This document shows, in pieces, positions 25,211 to 33,305 of a stretch of 64,000 nucleotides of DNA (position 1 is its first letter; each line of letters starts with the position of its first letter). The position numbers were made by a program, and so were the translations under genes. The notes beneath the pieces were generated by a model that worked only from the letters and a program-made list of their open reading frames with translations, was not told the DNA's origin and ran no database searches. This stretch comes from Haloplanus aerogenes (GTDB lineage Archaea > Halobacteriota > Halobacteria > Halobacteriales > Haloferacaceae): the NCBI RefSeq assembly GCF_003856835.1, contig NZ_CP034145.1:1922001-1986000 (forward strand), in the 5' to 3' direction.

Positions 25211-26221
25211 CTACATCTCGTCGAGATACTCCCGACGCTGTTCCACCTTCACCTCCTCGCTCCGTCTGTCGTAGTGCTGGTCCAGCACCTCCTGACTGAC
25301 GTTCATACGGTCACTGACGACCTTCTCTGGCACGTCCTCGGTCAGGAAATGTGTGATCGCCCCGCGACGGACGGCGTGCGATGAAACCGACGATGGACAC
25401 TTGCTCGCGTGCCCGTGCTTCTCGGCTTCGCATTCGTCGGGGTCGCGGTCGTGGGGACAACCGCTTCCGTACTGACAGGGTCGCGTCCAGCGGTACACGA
25501 TGTCCCGTACCGTCGAGATGTGGGGACGGCCTTGCTTGGTCGCCAGTAGCGGCTCTCGCCCCTCGTCGTCGATAACGTCTGGACGTTCATACGCGAGCCA
25601 ATCTTCGACGACGGTGCAGGTCTCGGTGGTCAGCGCGATGTATCGCTCGCCGTCGTCCTTGTTCTTCAGCGGCGTAGCCTCTCTGTGCTGGACCTTCAGA
25701 CGCTCTTCGTCGGAGTCGTAGTCGTCGACATCGAGTGCCCGAACGCCGCCCGCCCTGACGCCCGTGCGCCAGAGAAGCCGGAGGAGGATGTGCTCCAGCG
25801 AGGCGTACTCGAAGCGCCGCAGGTGGCCGAGAATCTCCTCGGCTCGCTCGCTTTCGAGCATCACGTCCCGCTGGTTGTCGCTGCCCGAGAGCGTTGGCGA
25901 GAGCACCTTCTCGTGTAGGTCGGGCACGACGGCGTCGATGGACTCGCAGAAGCGAACGAACACCCGCACCGTGTCCATCTGGGTCTTCAGACTCGCCTTA
26001 GTCAGATCGCCGTCTTCCTGTCGCCAGAGCTTGTAGCGGTGCAGGTCACGCCCAGACAGTTCGTTGAGGTTATCAACATCTTCCTGCTGGCACCATCGGA
26101 GGAGGTGCTTGAGGCGATATTCGTGGGACTGGAGCGTCGATGATGCGACTTCGGGACGACGCTCGTGCAGGTACATCTGTACGGCTTCATCGGGTTCGAT
26201 GGGTTCGAGTTCGTCGGACAT
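25211..26221 (-). CDS. Tyrosine recombinase/integrase of the element
   Basis: A 336-residue integrase. Residues 10-100 form a SAM-like core-binding domain. The catalytic domain has the first arginine in WRTGVRAGGVRALDV near residue 158, H-x-x-R in SSHAVRRGAITHF near 290, and the nucleophile tyrosine in LDQHYDRRSEEV near 322. A cysteine/histidine-rich insertion precedes the HxxR box (CQYGSGCPHDRDPDECEAEK), typical of haloarchaeal plasmid and virus integrases. ATG 26221 is preferred, because the frame upstream runs into a hairpin region. It ends near attR and should catalyse recombination between the 26-bp repeats. Confidence 0.92.
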   Translation of the reverse strand: MSDELEPIEPDEAVQMYLHERRPEVASSTLQSHEYRLKHLLRWCQQEDVDNLNELSGRDLHRYKLWRQEDGDLTKASLKTQMDTVRVFVRFCESIDAVVPDLHEKVLSPTLSGSDNQRDVMLESERAEEILGHLRRFEYASLEHILLRLLWRTGVRAGGVRALDVDDYDSDEERLKVQHREATPLKNKDDGERYIALTTETCTVVEDWLAYERPDVIDDEGREPLLATKQGRPHISTVRDIVYRWTRPCQYGSGCPHDRDPDECEAEKHGHASKCPSSVSSHAVRRGAITHFLTEDVPEKVVSDRMNVSQEVLDQHYDRRSEEVKVEQRREYLDEM

Positions 26222-26268
26222 GGTTTGATCCCGTCGAACGCCAGACGAGCCGCCTCCTCTCGATCGCG

Positions 26269-26316
26269 CCACCGCGAGCGAAGCGAGCGGTGGTCAGTCG
26301 GGCCGTTAGGCCCGAC
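26269..26316. repeat. Two adjacent hairpins next to attR
   Basis: CCACCGC (26269-26275) pairs with GCGGTGG (26287-26293), and GTCGGGCC (26297-26304) pairs with GGCCCGAC (26309-26316) around GTTA. They sit immediately inside attR, upstream of the integrase. They could be recombination-directing or transcription-blocking structures. Confidence 0.6.
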
Positions 26317-26320
26317 GCGA

Positions 26321-26346
26321 GGTTCGAATCCCGCCACGCCCGTCTC
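26321..26346 (+). repeat. attR: duplicate of the tRNA-Arg 3' end
   Basis: An exact 26-bp copy of 11160-11185 (T-loop through discriminator base plus four bases). Only this part of the tRNA is present, so it is not a functional tRNA gene. Confidence 0.9.
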
Positions 26347-26492
26347 ACTCACGGTGTTCGTTTGACGGCCGTGGCGTAGTCCCCCTCGCTCCCTACGGTC
26401 GCTCGCGGGACTCCCGCCACGCCAATCCACCGCCGGCACCACCGACCCCGCAGCGGTATCGTCATACCCGTCCGGCCCCAACCCCGTGACAC

Positions 26493-28067
26493 ATGCCCTC
26501 CCTCGACGAAGTTCTCCTCGCGCTTCGTGACTGGTTAGGCGAACAGCGTGCCCGGCGTCCACGGGCGGTGGCGGGCGCGGCTGTCGTCTCAGCTGTCGTC
26601 CTCCTCGTCCTCGCCTGGTACTTCCGGCCCTGGCTTCACACGACCGTCTACGGGGTGTACACGACACCGGTGATTCCGCTGGCCGCCGCCATCGGCCTCG
26701 TCCTCGCAGGCGTCGCCCGCCGATACCTCGGGCCGTTCGTGAGTGGGCAGATCGGGGTGTTCGTCTTCATCGTCGTCCTCGTGGCGAGCGTGAGTGTCAC
26801 CGGTTTGCTGGCGGGCGAGGAGTTGGGGAAGGCGACGATGGAGAGCGTGGGGACGGCAAGCAGTCTGAGCGAGACGGATCCCGGAAAACCGCGGGTCGTG
26901 ACGAAGGCCGTCGCATCGCGATACGCCTCGAACACGCTCAACTTCCCGCAGTATCGGATCGAAGGCGGTGATATCACCGTCCGCGACGGCACTCCCTACT
27001 GGTCCTACGCGCTCGCGCCCGACGGCGCCTTCAACTACTACACCAAACGACAGCACGGAACGGTGCTGGTCGACATGACGCGGCAGAACGCCGAGGTGGA
27101 TACGGTCGTCGGCGACCTCAAGAAGGGTGTCGGCCCCGCCTTCTACAACAACTACCGGTTCGCGATGTTCAAACAGGCGAACTATCTGGTCGCGTACGAC
27201 GACCCGTTCATGGTGGTTCACGAGGGCGACCAGCACATCGCCGTCCCGTACACGAAACCGGAGTTCCACTGGTTCCCCCTGCCGTACACGACGCCGGAGT
27301 GGGGTGGCGTGGTGTTGATCGACAGCGACGGCCGTATCGAGGACCTCTCGCCCACCGAGGCGCGTGAGCATCCCGTCCTGCAGGACCAGAAGCTCTACCC
27401 CTTCGAGCTGACCCGACAGAAGGTGGCCGCGACGAAGTATCGAAACGGCATCGTCAACACGTTCACGAGCCACGAGGACGAGATCGAGGTCGCACCGGTT
27501 CCCGGCGAGGGTAACGACCAGCCCTTCCTCGTGTTCACCGAGGACGGACCGGAGTACGTCGTCGCCGTCGAACCGTACGGGCAGGCACAGGGACTCAAGG
27601 AGGTCTGGACGGTCGACGCCCGCACGGGCGAGTACGAAATCTACACCCCGTCTCGGTCGCTGTTCGGGGCCCGCAAGGCGACGGACTACGTCAGGCAGGC
27701 CGCGCGGACGACGGACTGGAACCGATTCCGGCCCTCCGAACCCATCCCCGTCGTCGTCGACGGGCAACTGTACTGGCAGGTCAGGGTCGTCCCCAGCGAC
27801 AGTAGCGGGATCGCGTACACGGCGTTCGTCAACGCCCGGTCCACCGACGTCCACGAGGTGAGTACGACGGCCGAGGTGGCCGCATTCCTGCGTGGCGACC
27901 CCGTCGCTACGGGGCGAGACGACGAACCCGCACCGGGGGATCGGACACCGACCATCGTCGTCCAGCGAGTGGCGCCGAACGGAACCGTCATCGAGACGCT
28001 CGAAGTCTACGGCAACGAGACGGTGCGTGTCGTACAGGGCAACACCACCGCGACGGCCAGCGGCTGA
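26493..28067 (+). CDS. Large membrane-anchored protein of unknown function
   Basis: A 524-residue protein. Three hydrophobic helices lie at about residues 26-46, 54-75 and 85-110, followed by a 400-residue domain predicted to face outside. That domain is rich in tyrosine and paired aromatic strands (GTPYWSYAL, FYNNYRFAMFKQANYLVAY, QPFLVFTEDGPEYVVAVEPYG), and its C-terminus is Thr/Gly-rich. The aromatic strands recur at intervals, suggesting a repeated beta structure. No family recognised. It begins about 150 bp beyond attR, so it belongs to the chromosome, and it has normal high-GC codon use. Confidence 0.8.
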   Translation: MPSLDEVLLALRDWLGEQRARRPRAVAGAAVVSAVVLLVLAWYFRPWLHTTVYGVYTTPVIPLAAAIGLVLAGVARRYLGPFVSGQIGVFVFIVVLVASVSVTGLLAGEELGKATMESVGTASSLSETDPGKPRVVTKAVASRYASNTLNFPQYRIEGGDITVRDGTPYWSYALAPDGAFNYYTKRQHGTVLVDMTRQNAEVDTVVGDLKKGVGPAFYNNYRFAMFKQANYLVAYDDPFMVVHEGDQHIAVPYTKPEFHWFPLPYTTPEWGGVVLIDSDGRIEDLSPTEAREHPVLQDQKLYPFELTRQKVAATKYRNGIVNTFTSHEDEIEVAPVPGEGNDQPFLVFTEDGPEYVVAVEPYGQAQGLKEVWTVDARTGEYEIYTPSRSLFGARKATDYVRQAARTTDWNRFRPSEPIPVVVDGQLYWQVRVVPSDSSGIAYTAFVNARSTDVHEVSTTAEVAAFLRGDPVATGRDDEPAPGDRTPTIVVQRVAPNGTVIETLEVYGNETVRVVQGNTTATASG

Positions 28068-28171
28068 GGGCCCACATCCTCGTCACCCGACGGGTGGCAC
28101 GGACACACCGCGGTCTACGCAACGACGGTCGACGGCGAGCACTCCTGCGGCGTCGATCGCGGCGGGGCGAA

Positions 28172-28290
28172 TCAGCCCTCGTCGTACAGTACTGCCACCT
28201 CGCTCGCCGACAGAGGACGAGAGTAGATATGTACGTCGCTGCTTCGGCCTCGGAATCGGCGGTCTGCCTCCCCACTTCCGTCCGCCGACC
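28172..28290 (-). pseudogene. Remnant of a LamG/concanavalin-like domain gene
   Basis: On the minus strand a short frame ends in SSDVHIYSRPLSASEVAVLY followed by DEG and a stop. That is the characteristic C-terminal strand of LamG-type laminin-G/concanavalin domains (D-D-V-x-I-Y-x-R-A-L-S-A-S-E). Upstream the frame runs into the tRNA-Arg gene without a usable start, so only the last 30-40 residues of a secreted protein survive. Confidence 0.5.
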
Positions 28291-28352
28291 ACGCCGCCGT
28301 TCGCCCCCGATCAATAGGTATATACGTCGTTCCGGCCAACCCCGGAACGCAA

Positions 28353-28425
28353 GTCCCGATAGGGTAGTGGACTATCCTCTTGGCTTCCGGAGCCAGGGAC
28401 CGGAGTTCAAATCTCCGTCGGGACG
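28353..28425 (+). tRNA. tRNA-Arg(CCG)
   Basis: 73 bases: acceptor GTCCCGA paired with TCGGGAC, anticodon arm TGGC-TTCCGGA-GCCA (anticodon CCG, codon CGG), T-arm CGGAG-TTCAAAT-CTCCG, discriminator G. No intron, CCA not encoded. Its last bases are repeated 66 bp downstream. Confidence 0.93.
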
Positions 28426-28478
28426 TTCGTTCCACTCACGACCCGACGTGCCCCACGATCACGTCCGTTCGCGTGGGA

Positions 28479-28494
28479 CTCCGTCGGGACGTTC
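28479..28494 (+). repeat. Partial copy of the tRNA-Arg(CCG) 3' end
   Basis: CTCCGTCGGGACGTTC repeats 28413-28428 exactly. A second tRNA-end copy close downstream is the footprint left when an integrated element is deleted or shrinks. Confidence 0.7.
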
Positions 28495-28601
28495 CTTTCA
28501 GCGCAACGCGACGAGCAGAGCGAGGAGTGTCCGCTGAAAGTGTCGCGTCTCGCGGAGATTTGAGCAGCGAACGAGCGAAGCGAAGTGAGCGCGTCCCCTC
28601 C

Positions 28602-29036
28602 TCAGGCATCTCCGAGCAACTCCAGCGTCTTCGGATCGGGGTCGCCGTCGTAATACTGTTGTAAGGCGGTGCTGAACGGCGTCGGATCGTCCGCAACCGC
28701 ATCGAAGAGAGTCATGGAGGAACGAAACTTCAGGTCGTCCGGTGATCCGAAAATCTCGGTCGCCGAGCGTCCGTCCACAGCGTTCACGATCTCCGTGCAG
28801 TCGCGCAGGCGTGGTCCAAGTATCGCGTGACGCAGGTACGCCTCGGCTTCGTCCCGCGACGAGATTGCGTAGCGCCGGGACATCTCGCTGCGACCGAGCC
28901 CGGCCATCTGTGGGAAGACGAACCACATCCAGTGGGTTCGCTTGCGTCCGGACCGCAGTTCCCGCTTCACCTCGTCTATGACCGGATCCTGTGCCTCGAC
29001 GAATCGTTCCAGATTGTGTGGGTCGTCGTGTGCCAT
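28602..29036 (-). CDS. DUF1810 family protein
   Basis: A 144-residue protein matching DUF1810 across its length: N-terminal NLERFVEAQDPVIDEVKREL, the signature HWMWFVFPQMAGLG near residue 35, and a later DDLKFRSSMTLFDAV. The family is structurally related to the YbiA/NADAR clan in some schemes, but its reaction is unknown. ATG 29036 is chosen because the family begins with the N-L-x-R-F helix; the open frame upstream has no family similarity. Divergent from the LLM oxidoreductase. Confidence 0.88.
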   Translation of the reverse strand: MAHDDPHNLERFVEAQDPVIDEVKRELRSGRKRTHWMWFVFPQMAGLGRSEMSRRYAISSRDEAEAYLRHAILGPRLRDCTEIVNAVDGRSATEIFGSPDDLKFRSSMTLFDAVADDPTPFSTALQQYYDGDPDPKTLELLGDA

Positions 29037-29206
29037 GCGTTCCGTCCAGTCCGTGTTCGACGTGAGGCCGGACTTTGAAATGGTTACTGGGGGGCAGGCT
29101 GGCGTCTCCCGGTCCCGCCGCGTGACTGGCGTTCGCCACGAAGCCGCGCCGACCGGTGGTCGACTCCAATCCGAGTGCAGATGTGTCTCGACCGAGAAGC
29201 ACACCC

Positions 29207-30130
29207 ATGACTGGAGCCGATCACGAGACGGACGGCTATCGACGGTTGTTCGACGGGTCGGGGCTCTCGTTCGGAGTCAGTTTTCCGCTCACGGGTGAGC
29301 GAGAGGCGACACCGGTCGTCGAGGACGAACTGCGCCTCGCGAGACACGCCGAATCGGTCGGCTTCGACGGACTGTGGGTGCGGGACGTGCCGACGTACTG
29401 GCCGCGGTTCGGTGACGCCGGCGGCGCGTTCGACACGTGGCCGTTGCTCTCGTATCTGGCCGCTGAGACGGAAGAAATCGCCCTCGGAACCGCGAGCGTC
29501 GTCCTCACGCTCCGGCATCCGATTCACGTCGCGAAGGCGGCCGCGACGGTCGATCGGCTCTCGGACGGTCGGCTCGTCCTCGGCGTCGCCTCCGGTGACC
29601 GAGACCCGGAATATCCCGCGTTCGGTGTCGATCCCGACGAGCGTGGACAGTTGGTCCGCGAGAGCGTCGACGCGTTGCGAACGCTCTGGCGCGAGGACTA
29701 TCCGACGCTCGACGGTTCGTGGGGCCAACTCGATGGTGAGTTAGACGTGCTCCCGAAGCCGACGACCGACACGCTCCCGCTCCTGCCCACCGGGCACGCG
29801 CGGCAGTCTATCGAGTGGATCGCCGAGCACGGCGACGGCTGGCTGTTTTACCACCTCCCCGACGACACCCTGCAGACCTATCTCGACGAGTGGCGAGCGC
29901 TCGCTGGCGACAAGCCGTTCGTGATCGCGGTTCGGGTCGAACTCGTGGACGACCCGACGGCAGATCCCGAACACCTCCATCTCGGCTATCGCGCTGGCGT
30001 CGATTGGTTTCGGACGTACTTTCGACGGCTGGAGGAGTACGGACTCGATCACGTCATCGTCAGTCTCCAAGCCGACGATCCGGAGCGAGCGATGACGACG
30101 TTCGCCAACGAGATCGTCGACCAGCTCTGA
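29207..30130 (+). CDS. LLM class (luciferase-like, F420/flavin-dependent) oxidoreductase
   Basis: A 307-residue TIM-barrel protein of the bacterial luciferase superfamily. Family marks are SFGVSFPLTG at the first strand, VGFDGLWVRDVPTYWP, LGTASVVLTLRHP near residue 105, KAAATVDRLSDGRLVLGVASGD near 122 and LPTGHARQSIEWIAEHGDGW near 200. Archaeal members generally use coenzyme F420 or FMN. The substrate is not predictable; TIGR03571-type haloarchaeal proteins look alike. ATG 29207 is the first start consistent with the family N-terminus. Confidence 0.88.
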   Translation: MTGADHETDGYRRLFDGSGLSFGVSFPLTGEREATPVVEDELRLARHAESVGFDGLWVRDVPTYWPRFGDAGGAFDTWPLLSYLAAETEEIALGTASVVLTLRHPIHVAKAAATVDRLSDGRLVLGVASGDRDPEYPAFGVDPDERGQLVRESVDALRTLWREDYPTLDGSWGQLDGELDVLPKPTTDTLPLLPTGHARQSIEWIAEHGDGWLFYHLPDDTLQTYLDEWRALAGDKPFVIAVRVELVDDPTADPEHLHLGYRAGVDWFRTYFRRLEEYGLDHVIVSLQADDPERAMTTFANEIVDQL

Positions 30131-30211
30131 ACCGTCGCGACGGTTCTGCCGACGACGAGCGAGCGCACCGTCGACTCAACCTATTTTTACATTGAGCGCC
30201 AAGGTGGGTGC

Positions 30212-30490
30212 ATGAGAACGCTCCGTGAGGTGAACAGACAGCTCCTGAAAGCCATCGAAGCGCCACCGGACACGGGCGAAGAAGAGCGGTTGGATCAGCT
30301 CGCGGCGAGCTTCTGGGAGCGCACCCGACACGAGGACCACCCGCTCGATCCGGGGACCCTCTGTCGCCTGCGCTACAAACTCCGGCGTATCGCGGAAGGG
30401 ACCCACGAAGAGCGTGCGCGACACCTGTGGCGCGCCCGCGAGTTGCTCGACGAGTACGTCGCCGAGAACCCGCCGCGGCGACACACGTGA
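30212..30490 (+). CDS. Conserved haloarchaeal small protein (DUF7553-like)
   Basis: A 92-residue, charged, all-helical protein: helix TLREVNRQLLKAIEA, then ERLDQLAASFWERT, LCRLRYKLRRIAE and ARELLDEYVAENPP. It resembles small helical proteins conserved across haloarchaea with no known role. The palindrome at 30492 begins just after the stop. Confidence 0.7.
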   Translation: MRTLREVNRQLLKAIEAPPDTGEEERLDQLAASFWERTRHEDHPLDPGTLCRLRYKLRRIAEGTHEERARHLWRARELLDEYVAENPPRRHT

Positions 30491-30491
30491 C

Positions 30492-30530
30492 ACTGCCGGC
30501 TGTAAGTCGATACAGGTACAGCCGACAGTA
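30492..30530. repeat. Intergenic palindrome (family B), short form
   Basis: ACTGCCGGCTGTA (30492-30504) pairs with TACAGCCGACAGT (30517-30529), with one mismatch around a 12-bp loop. The left arm TGCCGGCTGTAAGTCGAT is identical over 18 bp to the (reverse-complemented) right arm of the element at 55390-55467. Confidence 0.8.
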
Positions 30531-30592
30531 CGAGTCCCCACGCCCGCGTGTAGTGAGGTTTATGCAGGCGTAGGGGTGAGGACGGAGCAAGA

Positions 30593-32491
30593 ATGCTCTC
30601 ATCTACGAGACGCGGGCTCGTCGAGGGGCTCCGCGTCGCGGTCAACGAGGCGGGCTACGACCACGCGGTCGACGCCTCGGCCGTCGAACTGGAGGACTTC
30701 GACGACGAGGAGAAAGGAGAGTTCTCGTCTGCACTCTCGTTTGCCATTGGCGCTGCTGCCGGCGAGAATCCGATGGAAGTCGCCGAAGCCATCGCGGACG
30801 CCCACCGCGCCCACGGGTTGCCCGAGGGCGTCGCGTCGGTCTCCGTCGAGAACGGCCACATCAACTACCACCTCGACGCGGCAGCGATGGCTCGCCTGAC
30901 GCTCTCGGAGATCGGTGACGGGGGGATGGACTACGGCTCGCGCGACCTCGCCGATCCCGACACCATAATCGCGGACGTGTCCTCGCCGAACATCGCCAAA
31001 CCGCTCCACGTCGGTCACCTGCGAAACACCATCCTCAGCGACGCGCTGATGAATATTCTGGAGGAGCGCGGCCACGACGTGACCCGCGACAACCACCTCG
31101 GGGACTGGGGAACGCAGTTCGGCAACCTGCTCCACGAGTACGTCGAGTTCGGCGACGAGGACGCGTTCGAGGACGATCCCATCGCCCACCTGCTCCACCT
31201 CTACCAGCAGTTCGAACAGCGGGACGGTATGCTGGAGGACGTGTCGGAGTTCGGCGCGCTGACCGACGGGTTCGAGGCTGCCATCGAGGAGGAACGCGCG
31301 TACCACACGGCACAGGGCAAGGAGTGGTTCGCCCGGCTCGAACGCGGTGACGAGGCGGCCGTCGAGCGCTGGGAGCGGTTCCGCGAGGCGAGCATCGAGC
31401 GCTTCGAAGCCATCTACGCCGAACTCGGCGTCGACTTCGACTGCTGGCTTGGCGAGAGCTTCTACGCTCGCGAGGGGTGGACGGACGCCGTCGTCGAGAA
31501 GGCGCTGGACGAAGACGTGGCGATGCGTGGCCCGGACGAGTCGGTGTTCATCCCCATCTACGACGACGACTACGACGACGCCGGCGATCCGGAGACGGCC
31601 GACGTGGACCCGTCGCTGGATCGTGCCCGCGAGATGCTCGACGAGGCCGGCTCTGTCGAGGACGCCGACTTCGACGCCTTCTACATCGTCAAGTCGGACG
31701 GCTCGACGGTCTACGGCACGCGCGACCTGGCGACCATCGAGTACCGGATCCGGGAGTTCGACGCCGACCAGTCGGTGTACGTCGTCGCGAGCGAGCAGAA
31801 TCGGTACTTCCAGCAGTTGTTCGTCGCGGCGCGGAAGATGGGCTACGCCGACATCCACCTCGAACACATCGACTACGGGATGATCAGCCTGCCCGAGGGG
31901 AGCATGTCGACCCGCGGGGGCCAGATCGTCACGGTCCGGGAGGTGCTCGATGCCGCCGACGAACGCGCCCGCGATATCGTCCGCGAGAAGGGGCGCAACG
32001 TCGCCGAGGAGGAGGTCGAGGCCATCGCGCGGAAGATCGCGCTCGCCACGGTCAAATACGGGATGGTGGGCGCGAACCGCGGGAAAGATATCACCTTCGA
32101 CATCGACGAGGCGGTGTCGCTGGAGGGGGATACGGGCCCGTACGTCCAGTACGCGACGACGCGGGCGTACAGCATCCTCGACGCGGCGGAGTCGGTCCCG
32201 GCGGTAGCGGACATCGACCCCGCGGCGTTCAACGACACCGACTACGATCTGATCTACCACCTCGGTCGCTACCCGCTCGTCCTCGACCGGTGTGAGGAGC
32301 GCTACGACGCCGCACCGCTCGCTCACTACCTCCTCGAACTGGCGCACGTGTTCAACTCCTTTTACCACAAGAACCGCGTGCTGGACGCGGAGACGGCCGC
32401 CGCCGAGCGACTCGTGCTGACCGAGGCCACCGCGCAGGTGTTCGAGAACGGTCTGGGCCTCCTCGGCATCGAGACGCTGGCGGAGATGTAG
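30593..32491 (+). CDS. argS: Arginyl-tRNA synthetase
   Basis: A 632-residue class Ia synthetase. The N-terminal tRNA-binding domain covers about residues 1-110. The ATP-binding HIGH motif is HVGH in SPNIAKPLHVGHLRNT near residue 137, followed by the ArgRS signature NHLGDWGTQFG. The KMSKS position is MSTRGG near 440, a relaxed form usual in this enzyme. The C-terminal DALR anticodon domain (about 525-632) includes HLGRYPLVLDRCEE and ends NGLGLLGI. It charges tRNA-Arg; two tRNA-Arg genes lie upstream in this window. Residues 200-340 contain an acidic insertion. Confidence 0.97.
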   Translation: MLSSTRRGLVEGLRVAVNEAGYDHAVDASAVELEDFDDEEKGEFSSALSFAIGAAAGENPMEVAEAIADAHRAHGLPEGVASVSVENGHINYHLDAAAMARLTLSEIGDGGMDYGSRDLADPDTIIADVSSPNIAKPLHVGHLRNTILSDALMNILEERGHDVTRDNHLGDWGTQFGNLLHEYVEFGDEDAFEDDPIAHLLHLYQQFEQRDGMLEDVSEFGALTDGFEAAIEEERAYHTAQGKEWFARLERGDEAAVERWERFREASIERFEAIYAELGVDFDCWLGESFYAREGWTDAVVEKALDEDVAMRGPDESVFIPIYDDDYDDAGDPETADVDPSLDRAREMLDEAGSVEDADFDAFYIVKSDGSTVYGTRDLATIEYRIREFDADQSVYVVASEQNRYFQQLFVAARKMGYADIHLEHIDYGMISLPEGSMSTRGGQIVTVREVLDAADERARDIVREKGRNVAEEEVEAIARKIALATVKYGMVGANRGKDITFDIDEAVSLEGDTGPYVQYATTRAYSILDAAESVPAVADIDPAAFNDTDYDLIYHLGRYPLVLDRCEERYDAAPLAHYLLELAHVFNSFYHKNRVLDAETAAAERLVLTEATAQVFENGLGLLGIETLAEM

Positions 32492-32526
32492 GATAGCCTT
32501 TTCCCGAATCGCGCCCACGGACGGAC

Positions 32527-33096
32527 GTGCCCCGCCGCGACCGCTGGCTTCTCGTCGCACTCTGTTGTCTCGCCGTGAGCGCCGGGTGTCTCTCCGTGAG
32601 CGTCGGTAGCGACACCGACGCGGCCACGACGGCGACGCCCCAGTCCGGCACGACGGTCCGCGTCACCGACGTGGTCGACGGCGACACCGTCGACGTACGC
32701 TTCCCCGACGGCCGTGCCGACACGGTCCGACTACTCGGCGTCGACACGCCGGAGGTCCACGTCGAGAACGACCCCGCGGAGTTCGAGGGGATTCCCGACA
32801 CCGAGGCGGGTCGGTCGTGTCTGCGCCGGTACGGTGAGCGTGCGAGCGGATTCGCGGTCGAGCGACTCGCGGACCGTCGGGTGACACTGCGGTTCGATGC
32901 GGCCGCGGGTAGACGCGGCGGCTACGACCGTCTCCTCGCGTACGTCGTCGTCGACGACCGGTCGTTCAACGCGGCGTTGCTCGAACGTGGCTACGCCCGC
33001 CTCTACGACTCCTCGTTCCGGGAGCGTGACCGCTACGCGACGCTCGAACACGAGGCGCGCGAGACAGGCCGCGGTGTCTGGTCCTGTGCGTCCTAG
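32527..33096 (+). CDS. Thermonuclease (SNase)-family lipoprotein
   Basis: A 189-residue protein from a GTG start. The signal sequence ends in the lipobox VSAGC, followed by a Thr-rich spacer. The SNase domain covers about residues 45-185: VVDGDTVDVRF with the metal aspartate, VRLLGVDTPEV with the catalytic arginine and aspartate, GERASGFAVERL and the closing NAALLERGYARLY with LEHEARETGRGVW. All main catalytic positions appear intact. It should act outside the cell on DNA or RNA, perhaps for nutrient scavenging. It lies 35 bp after argS. Confidence 0.9.
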   Translation: MPRRDRWLLVALCCLAVSAGCLSVSVGSDTDAATTATPQSGTTVRVTDVVDGDTVDVRFPDGRADTVRLLGVDTPEVHVENDPAEFEGIPDTEAGRSCLRRYGERASGFAVERLADRRVTLRFDAAAGRRGGYDRLLAYVVVDDRSFNAALLERGYARLYDSSFRERDRYATLEHEARETGRGVWSCAS

Positions 33097-33230
33097 AAGG
33101 GGAGTGGGGGTAGTGGAGCGTGTGACCCCCGTCAGACGTACGGCTGCCAGTCATATGAGTTGCTTGGCGGACCACATTACTACTGTGCATTCACAAAGAC
33201 TTTAGTATAACCGGAGAATATTCGACGAGG

Positions 33231-33305
33231 ATGACACCCACACGGTCCCGCGCTACGGAGAAGCCACACGGACGGACGCCGTGGGTCGGCAGGGTGGTGC
33301 GATGA
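33231..33305 (+). CDS. Possible 24-codon upstream ORF overlapping the METTL5-like start
   Basis: The frame from ATG 33231 (MTPTRSRATEKPHGRTPWVG...) ends in a TGA that overlaps the methyltransferase ATG as ATGA. TTTAGTATAA lies at 33201-33210, about 25 bp before this first ATG and 95 bp before the main gene, so the mRNA probably starts at the short frame. It may be a leader peptide or chance. Confidence 0.35.
   Translation: MTPTRSRATEKPHGRTPWVGRVVR

Larger units (their letters stand above)
11186..26320. mobile_element. Integrated plasmid- or virus-like element in tRNA-Arg
   Basis: About 15.1 kb between two 26-bp direct repeats. It contains an SNJ2/SSV-like tyrosine integrase next to the right end, a primase-polymerase-type replication protein, small RHH and wHTH proteins and a defence-like operon. 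No virion genes were recognised, so an integrated plasmid or a defence-carrying integrative element fits better than a provirus. Gene density is lower and several stretches are AT-richer than the flanking chromosome. Confidence 0.85.

Noticed and set aside
11186-26320. Provirus
   Set aside because: No capsid, portal, terminase, tail or spindle-virus structural gene was recognised; replication and integration genes alone fit a plasmid-like element.
26400-26425. CTCCCGCCACGCC resembling another tRNA 3' end after attR
   Set aside because: Only about 12 bases match and the T-loop part is absent; too short to call a third att site in such GC-rich DNA.
28531-28592. GAGCGAAGCGA-type sequence as a regulatory repeat
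   Set aside because: This kind of GAGCGAAGCGAGC string is very common in haloarchaeal intergenic DNA and carries no specific information here.
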